The position numbers were made by a program, and so were the translations under genes. Below, piece after piece: positions 26,520 through 34,255 of a DNA stretch of 38,863 nt (position 1 is its first letter; each line of letters begins with the position of its first letter). The notes under the pieces were generated by a model. That model did no database searches and was not told the origin of the DNA. It saw nothing but the letters and a program-made list of their open reading frames with translations. The DNA comes from Deltaproteobacteria bacterium (GTDB lineage: Bacteria > Myxococcota_A > Polyangia > Haliangiales > Haliangiaceae): assembly GCA_021413675.1 (NCBI GenBank), contig JAIOQA010000113.1, positions 1-38,863 of the forward strand, given 5' to 3'.

Positions 26520-28646
26520 GTGAAGCTCCGCACCGTCTCCGCGCTCGCCATCGCTGGCGCGTCGCTCCTCGCCCTGCCCGCCCACGCCGTCGTCACCTCG
26601 ACGTGGACCGTCGAGACCTTCAGCGACTTCGACGCCGGCGACGCGCAGAACGCGTTCATCACCTCGCTCGGCGAGGTCCGCCCGGGCTGGGACAAGAAGC
26701 GGGTCGCGCTCGAGGGCGACGCGGTCTGGTCGGCGGTGCGCGCCGCCGACGGCTCGGTCATCGTCGGCAGCGACGAGGACGGCGCGATCTATCGCGTGAG
26801 CGGCGACAGCGCCAAGAAGCTCGGCAAGATCGACGGCGCGATCGCGGTCACCGCGCTCGCGCTCGACGGCAGCACGCTCTACGCCGGCGCGATGCCGGGC
26901 TCGTCCCTGTGGAAGGTCGATCTCGCCACCGGCAAGGCCACCGCGGTCGCGCCGCTCAAGGGCGTCGAGTCGATCTGGTCGCTCGCGGTCGGCAAGGACG
27001 GCACGCTGTGGGCCGGCACCGGCCCCGACGGCAAGCTGTTCGCGATCAAGAACGGCAGCGCGCGCGAGGTGTTCGCGACCGGCGACAAGCGCGTGACCGC
27101 GGTCGCGGTCGCGTCCGACGGCGCGGTCTGGTTCGGCACCAGCGAGCGCGCGCTGGTGTTCCGTCACGATCCGGCGAAGAACGAGACCCGCGCGATGGCC
27201 GACTTCGCCGGCAACGAGATCTCGGCGATCGCCGAGCTGCGCGGCGGCGTGGTCGTCGCCGCCAACGATCTCGCGGATCCGCCGGCCGGCGCCGCCAAGA
27301 GCGCCGCCGCGGTCGCCGCCGCCGAGAAGCCGGGCGCGGCCAAGGGCACGCCGGCCAAGGCGCCCGACACCGGCACCGCGCCCGGCGCCGACAAGGATCA
27401 GCCGGCGGTCACCGATCTCGGTCGCCGCGGCGCGCGCAAGGGCAAGGGCGCGCTGTTCTGGATCGGCGGCGACGGTCGCCTCGATCAGCTGCACGCGCTG
27501 ACCCAGACGTACTTCACCTCGGTCGTCGTCGGCTCGGACGGCGCGGTCTACGGCGGCGCCGCCGACAAGGGCCGCATCTACCGCGTCGATCCCGATGGCT
27601 CGGTCGCGACCGCGTTCGACGTCGACGAGCGCGCGGTCTCGCACCTGTGGTGGGAGAAGGATCAGCTCGGCTTCTCGACCGACGACGCGGCCGCGATCTA
27701 CCACGCGACCGGCCGGGCCTCGGCCGCGACCTACGTCTCCGACGTCTTCGACGCCAAGGTGCCGTCGACCTTCGGCGCGCTCGCGTGGCAGGCGGTCGGA
27801 TCGCTGACGATCGAGACCCGCAGCGGCAACACCGCCAAGCCCGGCCCGGGCTGGAGCACCTGGAGCTCGCCGGGCAAGGGCACGACCCAGGGCGGCGGCG
27901 TAGTCGCCGGCAAGATCGCGAGCCCGGCGGGCCGCTACCTGCAGTTCCGCGTCGCGTTCAAGACCGACGACGCCGCGGTCCACCGCGTGGTCGCCTACTA
28001 CGTGCCGCAGAACCAGGGCACCGAGGTCCAGGACGTGGCGGTCGAGATCGCGGCGAAGGAGACCACGCCGACGCTCAAGGACTCGGCGTCCAAGCCGCGC
28101 AGCCCGGTGCTGCGGCTGAAGTGGAAGATCGAGAACCCGGACAGCGACGACACCTCGTACAAGCTCGAGGTCCGGCGCGACGGCGTGGCCGACTGGCGCA
28201 CGATCACCACCGGCAAGGCGCCGCTGACCGCGACGACGTGGGAGTGGAACACCGAGACCTTCCCCGACGGCTGGTACCGCGTGCGCGTGACCTCGTCGGA
28301 CGCCGGCGCGAACTCGCCGGACCGCGCGCTGACCTCGAGCGCGACCTCGGCGCTGTTCCTGATCGACAACCAGCGCCCGACGATCGAGGGCGTGAACGTG
28401 AGCTACCCGCGCGCGACCGCGAAGGCCTCGGACGCGCTGTCGACGATCGCCGAGATGTCGTTCTCGATCGACGACGGGCCGTGGCAGCTGGGGACGACCG
28501 CCGACGGCCTGTTCGACGATCTCGCGGAGACGCTGCGCGTGGATCTGCCGGCCGACCTCGCGCCGGGCAGCCACACGCTGTCGCTGCGCGTGGCCGACGC
28601 CTCGGGCAACGTCGGCTCGTCGACGACGACGTTCGTGAAGAAGTAG
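26520..28646 (+). CDS. Secreted beta-propeller protein with C-terminal Ig/FnIII-like domains
   Basis: The 708-residue protein has a Sec signal (cleavage predicted after A23, LPAHA). Residues about 60-400 repeat blade-like units (AVRAADGSVIVGSDEDGAIYRV, SLAVGKDGTLWAGTGPDGKLF, AVASDGAVWFGTSERALVF, SVVVGSDGAVYGGAADKGRIYRV), as in two-component-sensor-type propellers. A Lys/Ala/Pro insert lies at about 255-305. The C-terminus has two sandwich domains (RLKWKIENPDSDDTSYKLEVRR, SFSIDDGPWQ, LSLRVADASGN). It likely binds a ligand or partner outside the cytoplasm. GAGAGG at 26509-26514 precedes the GTG start. Confidence 0.8.
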   Translation: MKLRTVSALAIAGASLLALPAHAVVTSTWTVETFSDFDAGDAQNAFITSLGEVRPGWDKKRVALEGDAVWSAVRAADGSVIVGSDEDGAIYRVSGDSAKKLGKIDGAIAVTALALDGSTLYAGAMPGSSLWKVDLATGKATAVAPLKGVESIWSLAVGKDGTLWAGTGPDGKLFAIKNGSAREVFATGDKRVTAVAVASDGAVWFGTSERALVFRHDPAKNETRAMADFAGNEISAIAELRGGVVVAANDLADPPAGAAKSAAAVAAAEKPGAAKGTPAKAPDTGTAPGADKDQPAVTDLGRRGARKGKGALFWIGGDGRLDQLHALTQTYFTSVVVGSDGAVYGGAADKGRIYRVDPDGSVATAFDVDERAVSHLWWEKDQLGFSTDDAAAIYHATGRASAATYVSDVFDAKVPSTFGALAWQAVGSLTIETRSGNTAKPGPGWSTWSSPGKGTTQGGGVVAGKIASPAGRYLQFRVAFKTDDAAVHRVVAYYVPQNQGTEVQDVAVEIAAKETTPTLKDSASKPRSPVLRLKWKIENPDSDDTSYKLEVRRDGVADWRTITTGKAPLTATTWEWNTETFPDGWYRVRVTSSDAGANSPDRALTSSATSALFLIDNQRPTIEGVNVSYPRATAKASDALSTIAEMSFSIDDGPWQLGTTADGLFDDLAETLRVDLPADLAPGSHTLSLRVADASGNVGSSTTTFVKK

Positions 28647-28656
28647 CGGCGGCCGA

Positions 28657-29781
28657 CTATCGGCGCACGCGGATCCGCGTGCTGCCGAGCGGGGTCGCGG
28701 CGCGCGTGCCCCGCGGCGGCGGCGCGCCCAGCGGCGCGGGCTCGGCCTCGGCGCGACGGGCCCCGACGCCGACCATGCGGCCGCGCGATTTCGGCGCGCG
28801 GGGGGCCCCCGGCGGCGCGATCGGCGGCACCACGACCCGCGGCGCGGGCACGACCAGCGCGGTGCGCTCGCGCGCGGGCAAGACCAACGAGCCATCGGCG
28901 GTGATGCGCGGCCGCGCCAGGGAGGGCGCGCGCTCGACCGGCCGCGCGCGCGGCGCGAGCGCGACCGGCGGCACCTTGCGCATGACATCGGCGAGGAACG
29001 CGGCGACGTACGACGCGGGCACCAGCCAGCCCTCGCGGATCGCGACCAGCTCGAGCGCGACCTCGAGCCCGCGCACCGACGCGAACCGCACGCTCGGATC
29101 GGGATCGAGCGCGCGGCGGATGATGCCGTCGAGCGCGACCGGCAGGTCCGCGCGCCGCGGCACGAGCTGGCGCAGCAGCGCGCCCAGGCTGTAGACGTCG
29201 GCGCGCACGTCGACCGGCGCGCGCGCGCGCAGCTCCGGCGACGCATACGCGGGATCGACCGGATCGGCGATCGGCGTGAACCGGACCCGCTCGGCGAGCT
29301 GCCAGCTGGCCGCGCCGAAGTCGAGGACCATCGCGTGGCCCTCGGTGGTCGCCATCAGGTTGTCGGGCGTCACGTTGCGGTGCAGCAGCCCGGCGTCGTG
29401 GATCGCCTGCAGCCCGGCGGCGGCGTCGAGCACCAGCGACAGCGCGATCGGCCCGCCCATGACCTCGCCCGAGGCCTCGACCTCGGCGATCACCGCGCGC
29501 AGCGTCCAGCCGCGCACCAGGTCCATCGACAGCCAGTAGCGGCCCTGATCGTGGACCAGCTCGCGCAGCTGCACGACGTTGGCGTGCTGAACGTACGCCG
29601 CGGCGCGGGCCTCGTTGACCAGCGCCCGCTGGTGCTCGGCGCCGGCGCGATCGTCGGTCAGGGTCTTGAGCGCGACCGGCACCGCGAAGCCATCGGGCCC
29701 GAGCCGCGCGCCGCTCCACACCTCGGTCGCGGCGCTGCGGCAGAGGAGCGTGTCGAGGCGATGGTCGCGGAGCGATCGCAA
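28657..29781 (-). CDS. Probable pseudokinase of the Hanks Ser/Thr family
   Basis: The 374-residue protein has a kinase fold at about 5-250. VALK (K39), the helix-C Glu (NEAR, E57) and DFG (D154 in VLDFGAA) are present, but the catalytic loop reads LLHRNVTPDNL, so the catalytic Asp is Asn (N136). The glycine loop is also degenerate (LLCRSAATEVWSG). Phosphotransfer is therefore doubtful, though nucleotide binding is possible. The C-terminal 120 residues are Pro/Arg/Ala-rich with no membrane helix. The best start is a TTG at 29781, because TAA lies in frame just upstream (29788-29790). It converges with the propeller gene, with 10 bases between the stops. Confidence 0.75.
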   Translation of the reverse strand: MRSLRDHRLDTLLCRSAATEVWSGARLGPDGFAVPVALKTLTDDRAGAEHQRALVNEARAAAYVQHANVVQLRELVHDQGRYWLSMDLVRGWTLRAVIAEVEASGEVMGGPIALSLVLDAAAGLQAIHDAGLLHRNVTPDNLMATTEGHAMVLDFGAASWQLAERVRFTPIADPVDPAYASPELRARAPVDVRADVYSLGALLRQLVPRRADLPVALDGIIRRALDPDPSVRFASVRGLEVALELVAIREGWLVPASYVAAFLADVMRKVPPVALAPRARPVERAPSLARPRITADGSLVLPARERTALVVPAPRVVVPPIAPPGAPRAPKSRGRMVGVGARRAEAEPAPLGAPPPRGTRAATPLGSTRIRVRR

Positions 29782-29906
29782 GGGGCGTTACCGCCTCATA
29801 TGCAACCGGTGATCCATCCGCCACTCGCCGAGTTCCGCACGGTTAGCCTTCCAGAATTGGGGCTGTACACCCAGAGGTGGCCCGTCACGGCCCCGCTCGC
29901 CTCGTG

Positions 29907-29979
29907 CGATTCCCGACGCACCAAAGCCCACGCGACGGGCTCGTCGCGTGCACCCCAACGTGGCGCCTCTCGGGAATCG
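29907..29979. repeat. Nested hairpin element, left copy of a dispersed repeat
   Basis: Outer arms CGATTCCCGA (29907-29916) and TCGGGAATCG (29970-29979) pair over 10 bases. Inside, CACGCGACG (29929-29937) pairs with CGTCGCGTG (29942-29950) around GGCT. Bases 29915-29954 match 34178-34217 at 33 of 40 positions in the same orientation. It lies downstream of the minus-strand precursor gene and could act as a terminator. The rest of the 29782-30066 spacer shows nothing else I can name. Confidence 0.6.
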
Positions 29980-30066
29980 AGGACGGTCTTGCTGACGGAA
30001 GACGATGAGCCGCCGCGGTTCGGTTCTCGGCGGTCACTCGCCCACGGGCGCTGCTCCCGCCAGTCG

Positions 30067-30225
30067 CTACTTCGACTTGCAGCCGGCGTGGCAAGTGTCG
30101 GTCCGCCCGCAAGCGCCACTGCCGAAGTCGACACTACCTCCAGCAAGGTGTCCGATTTGGGCTTGGCTGAGCTGCTTAACGACAGCCCGAACGAGCGAGA
30201 GCTTCTTCATTTCATTCTTCTTCAT
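30067..30225 (-). CDS. Lanthipeptide-like RiPP precursor peptide
   Basis: This 52-residue peptide has a Lys-rich leader (MKKNEMKKLSLVRAVVKQLS, then QAQIGHLAGG), matching the KLSLxRxxVKxLSxxQLxxVAGG pattern of class I lanthipeptide-type leaders, with a GG cleavage-like site at 29-30. The 22-residue core has three Cys (ACG, TCH, GCK contexts) and three Ser and two Thr that could form thioether rings. AGGAGAAGG just upstream on the minus strand (about 30229-30239) fixes ATG 30225; an ATG at 30267 is in frame but poorer. It lies 42 bases after the kinase stop, on the same strand. No modification enzyme, protease or transporter is in the window. The gene is AT-richer than its surroundings. Confidence 0.7.
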   Translation of the reverse strand: MKKNEMKKLSLVRAVVKQLSQAQIGHLAGGSVDFGSGACGRTDTCHAGCKSK

Positions 30226-30267
30226 GTCCTTCTCCTCTTGTGAGTACATTAGTGTGCGAACCGACAC

Positions 30268-33200
30268 CTATGGCGTCAGATCAGCAACCAGCAATTCGCC
30301 ATCGGTCGTAACCACTGCAACGCGGCCGCCTCGTTCGACATGCGCCAGGGAGCGGAACCCCTCGCCCTCCGTCGACAGCGCTTTCCATCGATTCTGACCA
30401 GCATCGTAAGTCCAGATGATCCCGCCCTGCGCCGCAGCAACCAGGGTCTGCCCCGCAACGAATGCCAACCGTTTGCATGGCAACTGGAGCTGACTCCAAA
30501 CAGATTCCCGTGTCCACGCCGAACCGACTCGACGACCGAGCTCCACGACACCAGCGTCATCCGCAACAGCCATCATCGAGCCATCTTCCGTGAACCGGAT
30601 GTCACGTATCCCGCCGAGGAGCCTGCGAGTCAATGCCACGCGGTCACCGTTGTCGATAACCGCAAGCTTGCCATCAGCAGCCCCCACCGCGGTCCACGCG
30701 CCGTCGGCAGAGACCTGCACTCTCATGATCTCGGCATCAGATCGATAGATGTGCTTGAGCCCCCCCGTGCCGTCCAGTCGCCACACGTCGGCGCTGCCTG
30801 CGAAGACGACAGATCCATCATTGGCGACCATGAGAATATCAAGCGCGACACGGACGTTCGCGAGTTCCGTTCCGTGCCCGTCCGGATCCCAGCGAACGAC
30901 GCTTCCATCCAGTCCAGCCACCAACACGTCGCCAGTGCCGCCGTAGGATCGTGCGTCTGCGAGCGCGTTCCTGTGGGTATCAACGACTCGCTCAAGAGTC
31001 AACGGATTGGTCGTCCAGATCTCAACAACAGATGATGCTCCAAATGTCACGACACGACGGCCATCAGGCGAGCGTTGAAGATAGGTGTTCTTCCGCTCAT
31101 GTGGTCCGACGAGCCTGCACTCAGTCAACGAAGGACACTCCAACAGCGCGCCATGACCCGACGCGGCGATCACGTCGCTCTCATCCTGGCCGAAGGTAAC
31201 GCTCATGAAAGTGTCGTCTTGACCCTGCAAGCGATGAACGCGCCTCTCGGGAATCGGCCAGATACGAAGATTGCCCTCGGAGTCCCCCGACGCGATCAGC
31301 GGTGCCCCGGCCGCGGGAGCAGCGAGCGCCGTGACTGGCGCCGAGTGACCAGCATACGTCGCAGCCGTTCCGGTCACGAAATCAAAGACCCTCACCAGGC
31401 CTCGATCGGTGCTCACAACGATGTATTCCCCATCGCCACTACTGACGGATGCAACGGGATAGCCACCGCTCCGAAACAGGGGCCTCGGCTCGGCGCCGCC
31501 CATCCACTCTCCAACCACACCTGATTTGCATACGTAGCCGAAGCTTCGTCGGGCGGGGAGTGAGAACACCCGAAACGTGTCATCATCACAGAGGCGGCGA
31601 GCAGCACCGACGCGTCGAGATGCGACGTCAATGATGATGGCGTCCCCGTGGAGCGTAACGACGAGGAGGGACCCCGTCATGGGCTCAGCCGCCAAGAGCC
31701 GTGCATTGGGCAGCCCAACGCGGGATACGCGCCCCAACGCGTCGATCAAATCGATCCCGCCGGACACCGGAACCGCAATACCATCCTGTTGAGCAAACAA
31801 CGCATAGTTGCCGTTCACGACAGCACTGCGCTCAATCCGCAGGTGCCAGATGTCTTCGATGTCGATCACGACGAGTTGTTGATCTCGCGTGACGACAGCG
31901 ATGTGATTCTCATCGGGCGAGCAGTCTACCGATGTGGGAGGCGCCTGGGGGAATCGCGCGATGCCCCCCCTCATGAGGTCCGTCAGGCAAAGCTCCGCGT
32001 CACCGCACGCGTACACGAGCAGGTGCCGCCGCGGGCACCACGCATGAACAGCCGTGTCTTGCGCGTCGTGCGCGAGCATGTCAACGCGCCCGGCTGAAGA
32101 CGTTCGCGCAACGGAACCGTCGTTGCTCAGGCTGGCAACTGAACCATCTGGCAGACCAGCGATCCATCGGGTATTTCCGCGATGAGGTGATGCCCTCATC
32201 GTAGCGACGCCTCGAGCGAGAGCCTCTACCCGCAACTGCTGTGCGCGACTATCATCGCCACGATACGTGGACAATGCATCAAGGGCCGCCGTCGGGTCCT
32301 TCGCGAGAATCAGTTCCGCGTTCTTGAGAATCGAGGACGCCAGCGCCCGCTCGGCGTCGGCTCGCGCGCCCTCTGCCGCGCGTTCCGCCGCCTCTGCACG
32401 AAAACGCTCACCGCGAACGCGAACGACGTCGAAGGCAAGGAGTCCTGAGATCAGGACTAGTGCGGAGATGACAACGAAGGAGGCCGCGCGATGACGTGCA
32501 GCACCCAAGAGCAACTTAGCTACAATAGAATAACGTTTCGCACCTACCGGCCGGTGCTGAGAGAAGCGCCGAAGGTCGGCCGCAAGTTCACGAACTTCCT
32601 GATAGCGCCCCTCGGGGGACGGATTCATCGCGCGTTCTTGAATGGCAACGAGGCCCGCAACCTGGGCCCTCCGGAGAGCCCGAGATTGTCTGGAGGGACT
32701 CCGCCCGCTGTTTGGGACGGCGCCCGTAAGCACGTGCTGGATGATGCCGCCCAGCGCGTAGATGTCCGACCGCTCGTCCGCCCTACCCTCATGCTGCTCC
32801 GGCGCCATATACGCCGGCGTACCGAGGATGCTACCGGCGACCGTGAGGCCGTCGGCTGCAGGCGCACGCCTTGCGTCCGGCTCGGCTTGCGTCGGTTCGG
32901 GGATCTCGTCGGTGATGTCCTTGGCGAGGCCCCAGTCGTTCACGACGGTCTCGCCGAAGTCTCCGACGATGACGTTGGAGGGCTTGAGGTCGCGGTGGAT
33001 GATCTTGCGGTCGTGGGCGTAGGCGATGGCGTCGGCGACGGCGATGACGTGGGGGAGCAGCGCGAGGCGATCCTCCATGGTCTTGCAGTCGTTGATGAGC
33101 TCCCGCAGGGAGCGGCCCTGCACGAGCTTCATGGCGTAGAAGGGGGTGCCGTCGGGCCAGCGGCCGGCCTCGTGGACCGGGACGATGCCGGGGTGCTCGA

Positions 33201-33708
33201 GGCGCGCGGTGATGAGCGCCTCGCGGAAGAAGCGGAGCTCGGAGGTGTTGCCGCGCTCGAGGAGCTCCTTGACGGCGACGTCGCGGCCGAGCTCCTTGTC
33301 GCGCGCGCGCAGGACGCGGCCGAGGCCGCCGCGGCCGTGCTCGCCGATGACCTGGTAGCGATCGGGGTCGCGATACTGGAGCGGCGCGGGCAGACGATCG
33401 TTGCGCGCGGGCGGCTCGGTTCCGGCGTTGGCGTCGGAGGCGCCGGGCGCACGCGTGCGGGTCGGATCGTTGGGGCCGGGCGGCGCGTCCGCGGGCTGCG
33501 GCGCGCGGGTGCGGGTCGGATCGTTAGGGCCGGGCACGTCGGCGTCGCTCATGGCGCGCTCCGGGTCCGGATCCGCGCCATCGTCACCGTCGCGCCCGCG
33601 ACCACCTGCGCCCAGCTGCATCGCCGCGTCGGGATAGCGAGAACGGAGCAGCGACGCAAGCTCGGCTTGCTCGTTCTCTGCTGACTCCGATCGGTCGCGC
33701 GCCACCAT
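30268..33708 (-). CDS. Transmembrane Ser/Thr kinase with C-terminal WD40-type propeller
   Basis: The 1146-residue protein has a charged N-terminal region with two copies of GPNDPTRTRAP (59-69 and 78-88), then a kinase domain at about 118-382: GRGGLGRV loop, K147 (VAVKE), HRD with D240 (IIHRDLKPSN), DWG with D258 in place of DFG (frequent in WD40-linked kinases), GTPAYMAPEQ. One membrane helix lies at 411-429, followed by an Ala/Glu/Arg-rich helical stretch, then about 640 residues of blade-like repeats (ALAAPAAGAPLIASGDSEGNLRIWPI, DVLVAGLDGSVVRWDPDG). The propeller probably senses a ligand or partner. ATG 33552 (MSDADVPG), preceded by GGAG, is an alternative start. The kinase part is very GC-rich; the propeller part is clearly less so. 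Confidence 0.88.
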   Translation of the reverse strand: MVARDRSESAENEQAELASLLRSRYPDAAMQLGAGGRGRDGDDGADPDPERAMSDADVPGPNDPTRTRAPQPADAPPGPNDPTRTRAPGASDANAGTEPPARNDRLPAPLQYRDPDRYQVIGEHGRGGLGRVLRARDKELGRDVAVKELLERGNTSELRFFREALITARLEHPGIVPVHEAGRWPDGTPFYAMKLVQGRSLRELINDCKTMEDRLALLPHVIAVADAIAYAHDRKIIHRDLKPSNVIVGDFGETVVNDWGLAKDITDEIPEPTQAEPDARRAPAADGLTVAGSILGTPAYMAPEQHEGRADERSDIYALGGIIQHVLTGAVPNSGRSPSRQSRALRRAQVAGLVAIQERAMNPSPEGRYQEVRELAADLRRFSQHRPVGAKRYSIVAKLLLGAARHRAASFVVISALVLISGLLAFDVVRVRGERFRAEAAERAAEGARADAERALASSILKNAELILAKDPTAALDALSTYRGDDSRAQQLRVEALARGVATMRASPHRGNTRWIAGLPDGSVASLSNDGSVARTSSAGRVDMLAHDAQDTAVHAWCPRRHLLVYACGDAELCLTDLMRGGIARFPQAPPTSVDCSPDENHIAVVTRDQQLVVIDIEDIWHLRIERSAVVNGNYALFAQQDGIAVPVSGGIDLIDALGRVSRVGLPNARLLAAEPMTGSLLVVTLHGDAIIIDVASRRVGAARRLCDDDTFRVFSLPARRSFGYVCKSGVVGEWMGGAEPRPLFRSGGYPVASVSSGDGEYIVVSTDRGLVRVFDFVTGTAATYAGHSAPVTALAAPAAGAPLIASGDSEGNLRIWPIPERRVHRLQGQDDTFMSVTFGQDESDVIAASGHGALLECPSLTECRLVGPHERKNTYLQRSPDGRRVVTFGASSVVEIWTTNPLTLERVVDTHRNALADARSYGGTGDVLVAGLDGSVVRWDPDGHGTELANVRVALDILMVANDGSVVFAGSADVWRLDGTGGLKHIYRSDAEIMRVQVSADGAWTAVGAADGKLAVIDNGDRVALTRRLLGGIRDIRFTEDGSMMAVADDAGVVELGRRVGSAWTRESVWSQLQLPCKRLAFVAGQTLVAAAQGGIIWTYDAGQNRWKALSTEGEGFRSLAHVERGGRVAVVTTDGELLVADLTP
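33455..33534 (-). repeat. Two 54-base tandem repeats inside the kinase gene
   Basis: GTGCGGGTCGGATCGTT and following bases occur at 33455-33480 and again at 33509-33534, a period of 54 bases or 18 codons. They encode the duplicated GPNDPTRTRAP. The Thr residues are possible phosphorylation sites. Confidence 0.7.
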
Positions 33709-33796
33709 GGTTCGAGCGAGGCGTTAGCAGGCGCCGTGCCCATGCGTGAGGCCCGCAAGTGGGCGACGCGCGGTCGCGCACGGCGGTACGAGCGAC

Positions 33797-33832
33797 GTTC
33801 CGCTGTTCCGGAACGTTCCGCTCGGTGTTCCG
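33797..33832. repeat. GTTCCG direct repeats and GGAACGTTCC palindrome
   Basis: GTTCCG occurs at 33797, 33805, 33815 and 33827, with a further copy at 34001 and inverted CGGAAC at 33810 and 33866. The perfect palindrome GGAACGTTCC spans 33810-33819. It lies in the leader region of the kinase transcript, 90-125 bases before its ATG. Confidence 0.5.
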
Positions 33833-33968
33833 ATCGCGCAAGCGCGCGCGCCCTCTGGGGGCGATCGGAACATGCGGCTGTTTCGCTCATCGCTCGGGTG
33901 TGTCGGACCGAGGCGCCAGCGGTTGCGTGAAAAGATCGAAGAGTTGCGATCGGTGAGATCGGCGACGA

Positions 33969-33998
33969 TAGATACGTGGAGAGATCGGCGGCGGACAA
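33969..33998 (-). promoter_or_regulatory. Candidate promoter for the kinase-RiPP transcript
   Basis: On the minus strand TTGTCC (33993-33998) is followed after 18 bases by TATCTA (33969-33974). Two identical decamers, GAGATCGGCG on the plus strand, lie in the -10/-35 spacer (33981-33990) and at the predicted start point (33955-33964), 26 bases apart, as expected for an operator. Confidence 0.4.
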
Positions 33999-34177
33999 AC
34001 GTTCCGGGACGGGCCGATCTGTGAATCACCAGGGCGGCGCCGGTCTGACTGATGCGGCCGGCTGAACCGCAACGTCGCGGACCGGTGACTGAAGCCCCAG
34101 TCGACGGCTGACGTCGATCCGCCGAGCAAATCTTGCCGCTCGCAACCTCGCGCCGGCCATGCGGAGGTCGACTTCAA

Positions 34178-34217
34178 GACGCGACAAAGCGCACGCGACG
34201 GTCTCGTCGCATGCGCG
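34178..34217. repeat. Right copy of the dispersed hairpin repeat
   Basis: This segment matches 29915-29954 at 33 of 40 positions. Its core GCGCACGCGACG (34189-34200) pairs with CGTCGCATGCGC (34205-34216) except for one mismatch, around GTCT. On the minus strand it follows the terminator-like hairpin of the 34256 gene and is followed by GCTTTGTCGC. Confidence 0.6.
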
Positions 34218-34227
34218 TCGTGGGGAT

Positions 34228-34243
34228 GCGCACCAAGGTGCGC
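34228..34243 (-). terminator. Hairpin after the basic Lys/Ala-rich gene
   Basis: GCGCACC and GGTGCGC form an almost uninterrupted palindrome 12 bases downstream of the stop codon at 34256. There is no T-run; it may work with the second hairpin at 34189-34216. Confidence 0.4.
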
Positions 34244-34255
34244 GTCAGCGATCGC

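Larger units (their letters stand above)
33709..34255. other. 547-base non-coding spacer upstream of the WD40 kinase gene
   Basis: The spacer contains a promoter candidate for the minus strand (33969-33998), GAGATCGGCG direct repeats at 33955-33964 and 33981-33990, GTTCCG repeats at 33797-33832 and 34001, the right copy of a dispersed hairpin repeat at 34178-34217 and a terminator-like hairpin at 34228-34243. No convincing open frame lies in it. Confidence 0.6.

Noticed and set aside
26415..29246. A long open frame on the minus strand opposite the propeller gene.
   Set aside because: It is a high-GC shadow: composition is Arg/Ala/Gly-rich without motifs, and the plus strand has a signal peptide, blade repeats and proper domain ends.
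29885..30112. Short minus-strand open frames in the spacer between pseudokinase and precursor.
   Set aside because: They have no ribosome binding site or protein-like features and overlap the hairpin element.
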